Source: Denitrovibrio sp.
GTDB taxonomy: Bacteria; Chrysiogenota; Deferribacteres; Deferribacterales; Geovibrionaceae
Direction of reading: 5' to 3'
Length of the DNA: 36,556 nucleotides
Assembly (NCBI GenBank): GCA_002869145.1
Contig: PKTM01000005.1
Location: 328 to 36,883 of the forward strand
Shown: piece by piece, positions 25,451-34,392 of the stretch
How positions within the stretch are numbered: position 1 is the first letter of the stretch
Layout of the letters: the number at the start of each line of letters is the position of its first letter
The notes under the pieces: generated by a model
Seen by the model: only the letters and a program-made list of their open reading frames with translations
Told to the model about the DNA's origin: nothing
Databases searched by the model: none
Position numbers and translations under genes: made by a program

Positions 25451-27559
25451 TTATACAGGCTTGATAAATGATATACGTATCTTTTTCAGGCCTGATCCTT
25501 TAAAAAAGACATCGGCGTTTGCGGTATCACCTGTGCCGGATATAGCAACGACCATACCCTCGCCGAATTTATCATGTACAACTTTGCTGCCGTTTTTGAT
25601 ACCGTTAATCTCTATAACCTTTTTTGTGGGTCTTGCGGATGCGGGTCTTGATGTACTTACAGGTTTTGCCTTGCTGTAGCCTACTATCCCCATCTCTTCC
25701 AGAAAGACCGATCTTTGCTGAGGCATAAATTTGCCGTAAACCATTCTGGTTTGAGCATATGACATGTGCAGATTTTGTTTCGCACGTGTAACTCCCACAT
25801 AACACAGTCTTCGTTCCTCCTCCATCTCGTCAGGCTCGTCCAGCGAACCGTGGAGCGGGAAAAGACCGTTTTCAAGCCCTGTCAGAAAGACAGATTCAAA
25901 CTCAAGCCCTTTTGCGGAGTGTATGGTCATAAGCTGAACACAGTTTTCAGCAGGTTCATCTGTGGAAGTGCTGATGGCTGTTGCTGCCAGAAAATCGGAG
26001 ACAATGGCGTCACCTGCACTCATCTGGAAAGCTACAGCTGCGTTGAAAAGCTCGTTAACGTTTTCGATGCGCTTTTCAGCCTCGTGCTCATCCTCGTACT
26101 TCTTTATGTATTCTTTATATTCGGTGAACTCTATCACAAGCTTCACCATCTCAGATATCTTTAAGCATTTTGAAAGCTCAGCAAACAGTGCAAGGTATTT
26201 TCTGAAAGCCTCTTTCTGCGCCCCTCTTATCTGGTCGTTCATGGCATAGATCGCCTCCAGAATACTAACGCCGTTGTTTGACGCGTACTCTGAGACTCTG
26301 TTGATAGTGGTATCACCTATCCCTCTGGGGGGAGCTTTCACACTTCTGCGGAACGAAACCGAATCGTAAGGGTTATCAAAAAGCCGCAGATAGCTGAGGA
26401 TGTCTTTTATCTCCCGGCGCTGATAAAACCCAGTGCCGCCTATGATCTTATATGCTATCTGCTCTCTGTTAAGCAGAACTTCAAAATTTCTCGACTGGGC
26501 GTTTGTGCGGTAAAGAACGGCTATCTCGTCACCTTTAATACCCTCTTCCAGATACTTTTTGACGTTATCCATGACAAAGTCAGCCTCGTCACGGTCGGAA
26601 GACACAGGCATTACCTGCACCATACCGCCCTCCTCACGAAAAGCTCTCAGGTCTTTACCTTTTCTTAGCTTATTATTTCTTATAAGGTCGTTTGCGGCCT
26701 TTAATATAGACTGACGGCTACGGTAATTCTCCACAAGCCGTATTATCTTTGTACCTTCAAAAACCGTGTCAAACTCAAGGATATTACGTATATCTGCGCC
26801 CCGCCAGCCATATATAGACTGGTCATCGTCACCCACAACGCATAAATTGCCGTTAGCGCCTGAAAGCAAACGTAAAAACAAGAACTGTATGTCGTTAGTG
26901 TCCTGATATTCGTCCACCAGTATGTATTGAAAAAGTGACTTGTAATATTGAGTGGTTTGGGGATGCTTCTGAAACATCCTTATAGTAAGTGCCAGCATAT
27001 CGTCAAAATCTATAAGATTCTGTTCCTTAAGACGTTTCTGATAATGATCAAAAACTTCTGCAAACATATGCATAAGCTCTTCGGGTGTTTTACCGTCCAC
27101 ATAAGCACGTGTGTTTTTATACGAAGATATCTTGTTCATGTACTGTTTTGGGGGGTATTTTTTATGGTCTATGTTGAGAGATTTCACAACGTCCCGAAAT
27201 GTGGCGAGTCTGTCGTCCTGATCAAGTATCCCAAATCCTGCAGGAAGCTCCACAAGGTGACCATCTCGGCGAAGCAGTCTCAGGCATATAGAGTGGAATG
27301 TCCCTATCCATATGTCAGCATCTTCATAGCTTACAAGCTTTAAAAGCCTCTCCTTCATCTCGCCTGCTGCCTTGTTTGTAAAGGTAACTGCGAGAATATT
27401 TCTGGGCGGCACGCCGACATTGTTTATAAGATGTGCGATACGGTAGGTGATCACCCGTGTTTTTCCTGTGCCCGCACCGGCTAATACTAATAATGGGCCT
27501 TCTGTGGTTTTAACAGCATCGTACTGGTCAGCGTTCAGTTCAGATTTATAATCAGGCAT
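25451..27559 (-). CDS. uvrD: UvrD/PcrA/Rep-family DNA helicase
   Basis: A superfamily 1A 3'-5' helicase for excision repair and clearing of stalled forks. The 702 residues show Walker A LAGAGTGKT, DEYQDTN, VGDDDQSIYGWRGAD, VENYRS, and in domain 2A MTIHSAKGLEFESVFLTG and RRLCYVGVTRAK. The C-terminus KVVHDKFGEGMVVAISG is the PcrA/UvrD Tudor-like domain that binds RNA polymerase. PcrA is equally apt as a name. It starts eight bases inside the end of the ClC gene. Confidence 0.95.
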   Translation of the reverse strand: MPDYKSELNADQYDAVKTTEGPLLVLAGAGTGKTRVITYRIAHLINNVGVPPRNILAVTFTNKAAGEMKERLLKLVSYEDADIWIGTFHSICLRLLRRDGHLVELPAGFGILDQDDRLATFRDVVKSLNIDHKKYPPKQYMNKISSYKNTRAYVDGKTPEELMHMFAEVFDHYQKRLKEQNLIDFDDMLALTIRMFQKHPQTTQYYKSLFQYILVDEYQDTNDIQFLFLRLLSGANGNLCVVGDDDQSIYGWRGADIRNILEFDTVFEGTKIIRLVENYRSRQSILKAANDLIRNNKLRKGKDLRAFREEGGMVQVMPVSSDRDEADFVMDNVKKYLEEGIKGDEIAVLYRTNAQSRNFEVLLNREQIAYKIIGGTGFYQRREIKDILSYLRLFDNPYDSVSFRRSVKAPPRGIGDTTINRVSEYASNNGVSILEAIYAMNDQIRGAQKEAFRKYLALFAELSKCLKISEMVKLVIEFTEYKEYIKKYEDEHEAEKRIENVNELFNAAVAFQMSAGDAIVSDFLAATAISTSTDEPAENCVQLMTIHSAKGLEFESVFLTGLENGLFPLHGSLDEPDEMEEERRLCYVGVTRAKQNLHMSYAQTRMVYGKFMPQQRSVFLEEMGIVGYSKAKPVSTSRPASARPTKKVIEINGIKNGSKVVHDKFGEGMVVAISGTGDTANADVFFKGSGLKKIRISFIKPV

Positions 27560-29306
27560 CTTGAACCCTCATGCTTGCAATAGCCTTGTTGTACTGCATA
27601 ATAATATCCCCTCTGCGCAGAAGCCCTGCAAATATGAGCATGTCGTCTTTCTGTATACAAACAGGAAGTGCGCCAAGGTCTTTTATACCAAGTCTCTCTG
27701 TTGCCTTCAAGAGAGTATCTCCCGGTTCAACGTATATAATGTTGTCTCTGGTGCATATCTCACCAGCCACAACAATATCTTCCAGCCCCTCTTCAAACAT
27801 TATCTCCCGGATGTTGTCCAGAGATATCATGCCTGTGAGCTCGCCTTTGCTGCCCAGAACAGGGAAATATGTATGATTAGCAAGCTTTACACCCTCAAGT
27901 ATCTCGCGAAAATGAGTATCCTCACGGAAGGTTATAACATCTTTCATCATCACATCACCAACAAGAAGCTTCTCCAGAACAGATTCCTCCGCCCCTTTTC
28001 TGATTCTCACGCCCTGTTTGGTAAGTATCCATGTAAAAATAGATTCTTTTTCAAGCCATCCGGCAAATATATTCGCAACTATAGCCGCTAGCATAAGCGG
28101 AAGTATGACTGTGTAGCTCTGGGTTATTTCGAAAATGATAAGTATCGCGGTGAGCGGCGCTCTTATGGTGGCTGCCAGCATTGCGCTCATAGCCACAAGC
28201 CCGTATGCACCCGGACCGCCTGTCATGGAAGGGAAAAGCAGATTTACAAACCAGCCGAAAAATCCGCCAGTGGCAGCACCTATGTATAAAGAAGGAACAA
28301 AAAGACCACCAGAACCTCCGGAACCAAGGGTAAGCGAAGTCGCTATTATCTTTAGTAAAACAAGCAGTATAAGTATAAGTCCTGTTTCGTGCTTTAAAAT
28401 TGCATCAATAGTGTCGTAACCCACACCCATAACATCGCGGGAAAAAAGAGCCACAACACCCATCAAAAGTCCGCCGATAGCAGGTTTTGACCAGCTTGGT
28501 ATTTGGAGCGATTCAAACTTTTCCTCGAAACGGTAAAAAGTCCTTATAAACAAAATTCCTACAAGGGCGCATATAATGCCCAAAATAGTGTAAAGCGGCA
28601 GCTCGAAAATGCTTTTCAAAACATAGTCCGGCGCCTCAAAAGTCACATGGTCGCCAAGGTATGCTCTGGAAACTACTGTCGCTATTACGGATGATATTAT
28701 TATAGGACTGAATGTTTTCAGACCAAACTCTCCAAGCAGAACCTCAGCGGCAAACATAGCACCGCCAATAGGCGCGTTAAATGTGGCAGCCAAGCCTCCG
28801 GCAGCACCGCATGCTATAACAGTCTTCATTCTGGCTGAGGAGAACCTAAATATTTTCCCTACCCCGGAACCTATAGCTGCACCAATCTGTACAATAGGGC
28901 CTTCACGTCCGGCAGAGCCTCCGGAACCTAGGGTTATAGCGGAAGATACTGATTTGACTATAGCTATCTGGGGTGAAATACTTCTGTTCAAGGCTATCGC
29001 TTTCATAACATCAGGCACACCATGCCCTTTTGCGAACTTGAACATAATGGAGATAAGACCCACAAGAAGACCACCCACAGCTGGTATTAAAAGTATTTTA
29101 TAAAATGGAGTATTATTAAGTGTATCAAGAACATATTCGCTCTTTGTACCATAGAAAAGATCCTGAAAAAAACCTATCAGATATCTGAAAAGCAGGTTGC
29201 CGTATCCGGCAAGAACACCCACAAGCCCAGCGATCAAAACCATATAAAGGTCATCATGCCTATTCATAAAAGCATTCAGTCTGGCTTTGCTCTCGTTTAC
29301 TTTCAT
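27552..29306 (-). CDS. ClC-type chloride channel/antiporter with CBS domains
   Basis: A homodimeric anion channel or chloride/proton exchanger. Selectivity motifs are GSGGSAGREGPIVQIG (with the gating Glu of GxEGP) and LGSGGSGGLFVPSLYIG; a tandem CBS pair occupies about the last 130 residues. I start at the ATG at 29306 (584 residues). The frame stays open to a TTG at 29372, but that TTG is the first part of a perfect TTGACA, more likely a -35 box. It is followed by uvrD in the same transcript. Confidence 0.9.
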   Translation of the reverse strand: MKVNESKARLNAFMNRHDDLYMVLIAGLVGVLAGYGNLLFRYLIGFFQDLFYGTKSEYVLDTLNNTPFYKILLIPAVGGLLVGLISIMFKFAKGHGVPDVMKAIALNRSISPQIAIVKSVSSAITLGSGGSAGREGPIVQIGAAIGSGVGKIFRFSSARMKTVIACGAAGGLAATFNAPIGGAMFAAEVLLGEFGLKTFSPIIISSVIATVVSRAYLGDHVTFEAPDYVLKSIFELPLYTILGIICALVGILFIRTFYRFEEKFESLQIPSWSKPAIGGLLMGVVALFSRDVMGVGYDTIDAILKHETGLILILLVLLKIIATSLTLGSGGSGGLFVPSLYIGAATGGFFGWFVNLLFPSMTGGPGAYGLVAMSAMLAATIRAPLTAILIIFEITQSYTVILPLMLAAIVANIFAGWLEKESIFTWILTKQGVRIRKGAEESVLEKLLVGDVMMKDVITFREDTHFREILEGVKLANHTYFPVLGSKGELTGMISLDNIREIMFEEGLEDIVVAGEICTRDNIIYVEPGDTLLKATERLGIKDLGALPVCIQKDDMLIFAGLLRRGDIIMQYNKAIASMRVQDA

Positions 29307-29343
29307 TTTAACTCTTTTAAGTGCAGTATTTTGGAAGAGTTCC

Positions 29344-29372
29344 GGTTTAAACCATTCGGACGGGTATGTCAA
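29344..29372 (-). promoter_or_regulatory. Possible promoter of the ClC-uvrD unit
   Basis: On the minus strand a perfect TTGACA (29372-29367) is followed after 17 bp by TAAACC, a poor -10. The position, about 40 bases before the ATG at 29306, fits a promoter. The -10 overlaps the palindrome GGTTTAAACC. Confidence 0.3.
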
Positions 29373-29400
29373 CCCATGAAAGATATTAACATGAATATGA

Positions 29401-29943
29401 TTATTTTTGCGTTAGAAATGCTCTGTATGCACCGTATGCGGCTATGGAAATGCTGTGAACTATCCTGCCGTCCAGTATCATTTGCTCTACCTCAGAAACA
29501 TCAAATTCCACAGGTTCCAGATCCTCAAAAGGGTCGAGCAGAAGCTCTGAAGTTTTTTCACATTTTTCAGCCAGATAAAGGTAGCAGAAATTGTCCATAA
29601 AAGCAGGGTTTGGACGCATTTTAGAAAGAAATGTCAGCTCGCCTTCGTAACCTGTCTCCTCCGAAAGCTCTCTGGCTGAACCACTGGTCGGGTCTTCGCC
29701 CACTTCCAGCGCGCCTCCGGGAAACTCATATGCCGCATCGCACGAACCCACACGGTACTGCTTCACAAGCACCATCTTCCCTTCAATGGTCACAGGAACA
29801 ACAACACCCCAGTCTTTCATGGATATCACCGTGAACGTCCCGTGAGAATCATTACGCTTATAATAAAATTCCCTGTGCTCCACACGAAGCACAGGGTCTT
29901 TAAATTTTTCTTCTGATTTTATTAAACGCCAGTTATCTTCCAT
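29401..29943 (-). CDS. Nudix hydrolase, ADP-ribose pyrophosphatase-like
   Basis: A Nudix pyrophosphatase of 180 residues. The Nudix box is complete: G-A-L-E-V-G-E-x7-R-E-L-S-E-E-T-G-Y within residues about 75-98. MRPNPAFMDNFCYLYLAEKC just after it is typical of the ADP-ribose group (NudF). The substrate is inferred; other nucleoside diphosphate derivatives are possible. The start shares one base with the stop of the Sm-like gene upstream, so the two are translated as a pair. Confidence 0.88.
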   Translation of the reverse strand: MEDNWRLIKSEEKFKDPVLRVEHREFYYKRNDSHGTFTVISMKDWGVVVPVTIEGKMVLVKQYRVGSCDAAYEFPGGALEVGEDPTSGSARELSEETGYEGELTFLSKMRPNPAFMDNFCYLYLAEKCEKTSELLLDPFEDLEPVEFDVSEVEQMILDGRIVHSISIAAYGAYRAFLTQK

Positions 29944-30293
29944 TAAAGGATAAGTCCAGAGCCGCCCTGACCGCCCTGACCGCCTTGCGGGTTTCCGCCG
30001 AGGCCGCCCATGTTGGAAGCTCTCATAATGTTTGACTTTGTTTCGACATATTTATCTGTAAGGTCAGTAGGCACTTCCTTGAACTGAAAAAGAACATTAT
30101 TCATGCTTATCTCGCCTCTAACCTCTTCTTCGAAAGGGAATCCGTAAGGCACGATAGCTATCTGCATGGAGCCTGACTGTGTAGGCATTACCTGAACCAG
30201 ACATATATTTTTAATGTTGTTATTCTCATCATCTTTTTCGCCGAGAACCATCTCGCCAGTAACCAGTTTTCCAAAAATTATGTTTTCACTCAT
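29943..30293 (-). CDS. Sm-like (LSm) small protein with glycine-rich tail
   Basis: A 116-residue protein I place by pattern in the Sm-like family found in many tailed phages and some bacteria. It opens FGKLVTGEMVLGEK, then a beta segment IKNICLVQVMP, a central IVPYGFPF, and NNVLFQFKEVPTDLTDKYVE before a low-complexity tail (GGLGGNPQGGQGGQGGSG). Rings of such proteins bind RNA in other systems. The ATG has AAGGAG. It is the first gene of the pair with the Nudix hydrolase. Fold assignment is moderate; function is not known. Confidence 0.65.
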   Translation of the reverse strand: MSENIIFGKLVTGEMVLGEKDDENNNIKNICLVQVMPTQSGSMQIAIVPYGFPFEEEVRGEISMNNVLFQFKEVPTDLTDKYVETKSNIMRASNMGGLGGNPQGGQGGQGGSGLIL

Positions 30294-30503
30294 ATATAAT
30301 ATACTCCTTTTTTTGATACACTCTTTTAAATATAATAAAAAATATATAAGTTCAATATGTTTCTCTAAACATTTGATAAACTAATCTTTTTGATTTGGCT
30401 TTAATAAAATTCCTCTGATGAGTTCATATAATAGGAATTTTTTATTGACTTTAAGGAGATAAGGTCTTATTAAACCAAGAGTAAGAATAACGGAGGTGCT
30501 ATT
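30294..30503. other. 210-bp divergent intergenic region
   Basis: AT-rich DNA between the minus-strand Sm-like gene and the plus-strand ferredoxin gene. It holds the ferredoxin promoter (30445-30473). On the minus strand TTGAAC with TATATT at 15 bp is only a weak candidate for the Sm-like gene. No further gene or repeat was found. Confidence 0.5.
30445..30473 (+). promoter_or_regulatory. Ferredoxin promoter
   Basis: TTGACT (30445-30450), 17 bp and TATTAA (30468-30473) give a plausible sigma-70-type promoter about 30 bases before the start codon at 30504. Confidence 0.55.
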
Positions 30504-30671
30504 ATGGCTTACACAATTAACGATGCCTGCACAAACTGCGGCGTATGCGAAGACGAGTGCCCGGTTGGCGCTATCTCAGAAGCTAACGATGCTAGAGTAA
30601 TCGATCCTGACACATGCACAGACTGCGGCGCTTGCGCTGAAGTATGTCCTGTTGACGCTATTGATGCTTAA
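30504..30671 (+). CDS. 2[4Fe-4S] ferredoxin, clostridial type
   Basis: A 55-residue soluble electron carrier. Two complete cluster motifs, C-x2-C-x2-C-x3-C-P, are present: CTNCGVCEDECP near residue 9 and CTDCGACAEVCP near 38, arranged with the internal symmetry of clostridial ferredoxins. The protein is very acidic and has no extra domain. ACGGAGGT precedes the ATG. It has its own promoter and a strong terminator, so it is a single-gene unit, likely highly expressed; redox partners are not shown by context. Confidence 0.96.
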   Translation: MAYTINDACTNCGVCEDECPVGAISEANDARVIDPDTCTDCGACAEVCPVDAIDA

Positions 30672-30701
30672 TTAGTTTGGCAAAAAGGAAACTTTAAATA
30701 T

Positions 30702-30730
30702 AAGCCCTGTGCTTGCAGGGCTTTTATTTT
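30702..30730 (+). terminator. Rho-independent terminator of the ferredoxin gene
   Basis: AAGCCCTG-TGCTTG-CAGGGCTT is a perfect eight-pair stem followed by TTATTTT. It separates the ferredoxin from the cysE operon. Confidence 0.88.
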
Positions 30731-30759
30731 AAATATAATTACTACAAGGATACTAGGAT

Positions 30760-31422
30760 ATGGGCATACTAAAAACACTTAAACAAGAGATAGAGACTGT
30801 TTTCGAGCGTGACCCTGCTGCTAAGAGCAAGGCAGAGGTCATCTTCTGCTACCCAGGTTTTCACGCTATTATCTTTTACCGTGTTGCTCACTGGTTCTGG
30901 ACCCATAAACTGTTTTTTCTCGGCCGGTTCACTTCGCATCTCGGCAGGTTTTTCACCGGCATAGAGATACACCCCGGCGCCACCATAGGTAAAAGGTTTT
31001 TTATAGACCACGGTATGGGAGTTGTCATAGGTGAAACAGCAGAGATCGGCAATGACGTCACAATCTATCACGGAGTCACTCTGGGCGGTGTCAGCCTGCA
31101 AAAAGTGAAGAGACACCCCACACTGGAAGACGGTGTTGTTATTGGTGCCGGTGCTAAAGTTCTCGGCCCTTTCACAGTAAAAAAGAATGCAAAAATAGGT
31201 TCCAACTCTGTTGTAGTCAAAGAGGTTCCGGAAGATGCAACAGTGGTTGGCATCCCCGGTAAGATCGTTAAAAAAGGTGATGACGAAAAACGCTTCGAAC
31301 ACAACAGACTTCCAGACCCGGTAGCTAGAACCATCACTGACATGGCGACCAGAATGTGCCACATGGAAGCAGAGATAAATGACCTTCGAAAAAAAGTTAA
31401 GAAACATGAAAATAACAACTAA
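30760..31422 (+). CDS. cysE: Serine O-acetyltransferase
   Basis: CysE makes O-acetylserine from serine and acetyl-CoA, the first step to cysteine. The 220 residues have the N-terminal helical part ([18 protein letters not shown]), then left-handed beta-helix hexapeptide repeats with [20 protein letters not shown] (catalytic His), IYHGVTLGG and [11 protein letters not shown]. It is the short form, without a long N-terminal extension. It leads an operon containing an IscR-type regulator and a cysteine desulfurase, a common grouping. AAGGA lies nine bases before the ATG. Confidence 0.95.
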   Translation: MGILKTLKQEIETVFERDPAAKSKAEVIFCYPGFHAIIFYRVAHWFWTHKLFFLGRFTSHLGRFFTGIEIHPGATIGKRFFIDHGMGVVIGETAEIGNDVTIYHGVTLGGVSLQKVKRHPTLEDGVVIGAGAKVLGPFTVKKNAKIGSNSVVVKEVPEDATVVGIPGKIVKKGDDEKRFEHNRLPDPVARTITDMATRMCHMEAEINDLRKKVKKHENNN

Positions 31423-31837
31423 AAGCAGATATGCCATCCGCTCCATCTTTGCACTTGTGCTGATGGGTGGAGACAAACAGCCGATAGCACTCACACAGAT
31501 AGCAGAACACGAAGATATCAGCCGAAAGTACCTTGAGCAGATATTTATGAAGCTTAAAAAGTCAAAAATCGTGGAAGGCTCCAGAGGCGCACAGGGCGGC
31601 TATATGCTGGGCAAACCAGCCAAAAGCATCAGCCTGAAAGAGGTTATATATGCTATGGACGGCCCTGTGAAAATTGCAGACTGCCATCAGGAGGAGACCT
31701 GTGACAACTTCTCTTCATGCGGTATAAACTGGCTATGGAGCGGGCTTAAAGAAACTGTTGATAATTACCTGGATAATATTACTATAGATGACTTAAAACG
31801 TCAGGCTTTTGGAGGAAAAGATGCCGATATATCTTGA
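31406..31837 (+). CDS. iscR: Rrf2-family Fe-S regulator, IscR-like
   Basis: A winged-helix regulator that senses Fe-S cluster status. From the ATG at 31406 (chosen over 31379 because [13 protein letters not shown] is the normal family start) it is 143 residues. The helix-turn-helix covers [20 protein letters not shown], and three cysteines in [13 protein letters not shown] keep the C-x5-C-x5-C spacing of [2Fe-2S] IscR. It overlaps cysE by 17 bases and iscS by 17. A CymR-type role in cysteine control is the alternative. Confidence 0.9.
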   Translation: MKITTKSRYAIRSIFALVLMGGDKQPIALTQIAEHEDISRKYLEQIFMKLKKSKIVEGSRGAQGGYMLGKPAKSISLKEVIYAMDGPVKIADCHQEETCDNFSSCGINWLWSGLKETVDNYLDNITIDDLKRQAFGGKDADIS

Positions 31838-32978
31838 CTACAGTGCGACAACACCTATGGATCCTGAAGTATTTGAAGCGATGAAACCTTACTTTATGGA
31901 AAAATATGCAAATCCTTCAAGCATACATTCACTAGGGCGCATCGTCAGGGAAGATCTGGAGAAAGCACGCGAGAAAGTTGCAGGTGCAATTGGTGCTGAA
32001 GCACACGAAATAATCTTCACCGCAAGCGGAACAGCCGCAGACAACATGGCCATTCGCGGTACTGCGGAGATGTTTAAAAATAAAGGGAAACACATAATCA
32101 CATCATCCATTGAGCATAAGGCTATTATAGAAAGCTGTAATGTGCTTGCGAAACAAGGGTTCGAGATAACTTATCTCCCTGTAGACAAAGGGGGCGTAGT
32201 CCCTTTGGAAGAAGTGAAAAAAGCCATCAGAGAAGACACAATCCTAATATCTGTGATGCTTGTAAACAATGAAATAGGAACTATTCAGCCTATCCGTGAG
32301 ATAGCGGAAATGGCTAAAGACAAAGGCATTATTGTACACACTGACGCAGTACAGGCAATGGGCAAAATGAAGGTGGATGTGAGTGACCTTGGGGTTGACC
32401 TGCTCACAATCTCTGCTCACAAACTCTGCGGTCCTAAAGGGATAGGTGTGCTTTACATAGACGAAAATCTAAAGCAGGACTTCAGACCGCTTGTAGTTGG
32501 CGGTGCGCAGGAATTCGGACTGAGAGCCGGAACAGAATCTGTTCCTAACATAGTCGGGCTCGCCAAAGCATGTGAAATAATCTCTGAAAACCTTCAAAAT
32601 GAGATAAAGCACATAACACATCTGCGTGATCTTTTTGAAAACAGATTAGTAAATGAGCTTGGTGATGTTAATATCAACGGCAACAAAGACAAACGAGTCT
32701 GCTCAGTATCAAACCTCGGTTTTCGCTATATTGAAGCGGAGGCGCTTATGATATACGCCGAAGAGGTATGCTGTTCCACCGGAAGCGCATGTTCATCCGA
32801 AAGCATAGATGCATCCCACGTCCTTTACGCCATAGGGGTTGACCCTATAGATCTGCACGGAGCCATAAGATTCAGCTTCGGCAGGTTCAACACAGAAGAA
32901 GAGATAAACAAGGCTGTGGATATCATAAAAGAGAGTGTTATTAAACTCAGAGCAATGTCACCGCTTAGCAATAAATAA
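31821..32978 (+). CDS. iscS: Cysteine desulfurase (NifS/IscS type)
   Basis: A PLP enzyme that takes sulfur from cysteine as a bound persulfide for Fe-S and thio-cofactor assembly. From the ATG at 31821 (GGAGG just before it; the open frame reaches a TTG at 31809) it has 385 residues. Motifs are [23 protein letters not shown], the PLP lysine in LLTISAHKLCGPKG, and the catalytic cysteine in STGSACSSES on the mobile loop. No iscU or nifU scaffold follows; an MFS gene starts two bases later. Confidence 0.93.
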   Translation: MPIYLDYSATTPMDPEVFEAMKPYFMEKYANPSSIHSLGRIVREDLEKAREKVAGAIGAEAHEIIFTASGTAADNMAIRGTAEMFKNKGKHIITSSIEHKAIIESCNVLAKQGFEITYLPVDKGGVVPLEEVKKAIREDTILISVMLVNNEIGTIQPIREIAEMAKDKGIIVHTDAVQAMGKMKVDVSDLGVDLLTISAHKLCGPKGIGVLYIDENLKQDFRPLVVGGAQEFGLRAGTESVPNIVGLAKACEIISENLQNEIKHITHLRDLFENRLVNELGDVNINGNKDKRVCSVSNLGFRYIEAEALMIYAEEVCCSTGSACSSESIDASHVLYAIGVDPIDLHGAIRFSFGRFNTEEEINKAVDIIKESVIKLRAMSPLSNK

Positions 32979-32980
32979 CA

Positions 32981-34132
32981 ATGACCAATAATATATTAAA
33001 GGGCAGGAGTGCAGCTTTTGCCCTTTCTTTTTTTTACTTCTGCCACTACGCCACACTGGGGATTATCTTCCCTTTCGCCGGATATTTTTTCAAGGAATCC
33101 GGTTTTACAGGTACAGAGATAGGCTTTTATCTTGCCATTTTCCCAATAGCAAAATTCACCATCACAAACCACTGGACAAACCTGTTCGCAAGAGCAAAGA
33201 ACAAACATCTGTTTATAGCCATATGTATACTTATCAGCTCCACATCTCTGGTTCCGCTCGCCTTCACAAACAACAGGCTTATGGTAGGGATACTGCTGGT
33301 TCTTTTTGCATTCTCCAGAGCAGGGATCATACCCGTTATGGATAGCATAGCCATATCTATGGACGAAAAGATCCCATACGGCAGACTAAGACTTTTCGGC
33401 TCAATCGGTTTTATTATAACATCTATAACCGCAGGCTACATGATGGACACATTCGGCATATATGCCTTTATCTGGACGTTCATGACTGCGGGACTTCTCT
33501 CTATACTCCCTTCTCTGATGATGGATTTTTCCGTGGAAGCGCTTAAACCAACTGCAAGAGCTGACAGAAAACTGACACCTGAGCTGGTTGTTTTCTTTAC
33601 CGGACTCACAATATACCTTGCATCCATGGCATTTCTCAGCAATTTCTTTAACATAAAGGTGGCAGAAGCGGGCTTTTCACAAAGCTGGGCAGGCTACATG
33701 TGGGCTATCGGCGTTGTTTCAGAGATATTCTTTTTGTATAATCAGGAAAAAGTTTTAAAAATATTCAGCGTAAAAACACTGATAACAGTATCTATGCTGC
33801 TTGGAGGGATCAGATATCTGGTAACCGGATACACGGATTCGCTTGTGGTTCTGTGTGTTTTTTCAGCCTTTCACGGCTTTGCATACGGCACGTTTCACAC
33901 AGGTGTAATGCGCTATATCCGATTGTATGTGCCTGACAGGATAAAACTGAAAGCACAAAGCATGTACTCTGGAGTAGGTTTCGGACTTGGTTCTATAGCA
34001 GGTTCTGCTGTATCGGGTATAATATATGATATAGGCGGGCTGCAATCCGTTTTTACCACAGCTTTTACCATCTGCGTTTTTGCAGCTGCTGTTATATATT
34101 TATTCACCGGGAAGAAAGAGGCACACTCATGA
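32981..34132 (+). CDS. MFS transporter, MFS_1-like (HcaT/LacY-type)
   Basis: A 12-helix inner-membrane permease of 383 residues, of the MFS_1-like group that includes 3-phenylpropionate transporter HcaT. Marks are FPFAGYFFKESGFTGTEIGF at the first loop and RLRLFGSIGFIITSITAGYMM for helix 5. The substrate is unknown. It sits between iscS and a small unknown gene with 2-base and 4-base junctions, so it is co-transcribed; a link to sulfur or cysteine transport is conceivable but not shown. Confidence 0.82.
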   Translation: MTNNILKGRSAAFALSFFYFCHYATLGIIFPFAGYFFKESGFTGTEIGFYLAIFPIAKFTITNHWTNLFARAKNKHLFIAICILISSTSLVPLAFTNNRLMVGILLVLFAFSRAGIIPVMDSIAISMDEKIPYGRLRLFGSIGFIITSITAGYMMDTFGIYAFIWTFMTAGLLSILPSLMMDFSVEALKPTARADRKLTPELVVFFTGLTIYLASMAFLSNFFNIKVAEAGFSQSWAGYMWAIGVVSEIFFLYNQEKVLKIFSVKTLITVSMLLGGIRYLVTGYTDSLVVLCVFSAFHGFAYGTFHTGVMRYIRLYVPDRIKLKAQSMYSGVGFGLGSIAGSAVSGIIYDIGGLQSVFTTAFTICVFAAAVIYLFTGKKEAHS

Positions 34133-34392
34133 GCACAACAAGTCAGAAGATTTCCAAACTGCTAGAAGAGCTTGAAGCAATTGCATCGAAACTAAACATT
34201 AAGCTCCGGTATGAGGTTACAAAAGCCAAAGGCGGGCTCTGCACTGTGGACGGAGAGATGATGTTTATTGTGGACAGAAAATCCACAAAGGAATATAAAC
34301 TGCTGATGCTCGCCAGAACAATAAAAGAATTCGACCTGTCAGATATATATATCAGCCCAAAGCTCAGAGAGTTTCTGGATGAAGAAAGCTGA
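34129..34392 (+). CDS. Small conserved-looking protein, function unknown
   Basis: An 87-residue soluble protein that I do not recognise by name. It has an N-terminal helix with leucine heptads (ISKLLEELEAIASKL), a strand LRYEV, a glycine turn KGGLCTVDGEMMFIVDRKS, and a C-terminal helical part. It overlaps the MFS gene by four bases (ATGA) and nth by 14, so it is a genuine member of the operon. One cysteine; no catalytic set seen. Confidence 0.75.
   Translation: MSTTSQKISKLLEELEAIASKLNIKLRYEVTKAKGGLCTVDGEMMFIVDRKSTKEYKLLMLARTIKEFDLSDIYISPKLREFLDEES

Noticed and set aside
29307-29372. N-terminal extension of the ClC protein from a TTG at 29372
   Set aside because: The TTG is part of a TTGACA -35-like box, has no ribosome site, and the ATG at 29306 still gives a complete ClC core.
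30769-31494. 241-residue open frame on the minus strand opposite cysE and iscR
   Set aside because: It lies across two well-supported plus-strand genes and has no recognisable domain.
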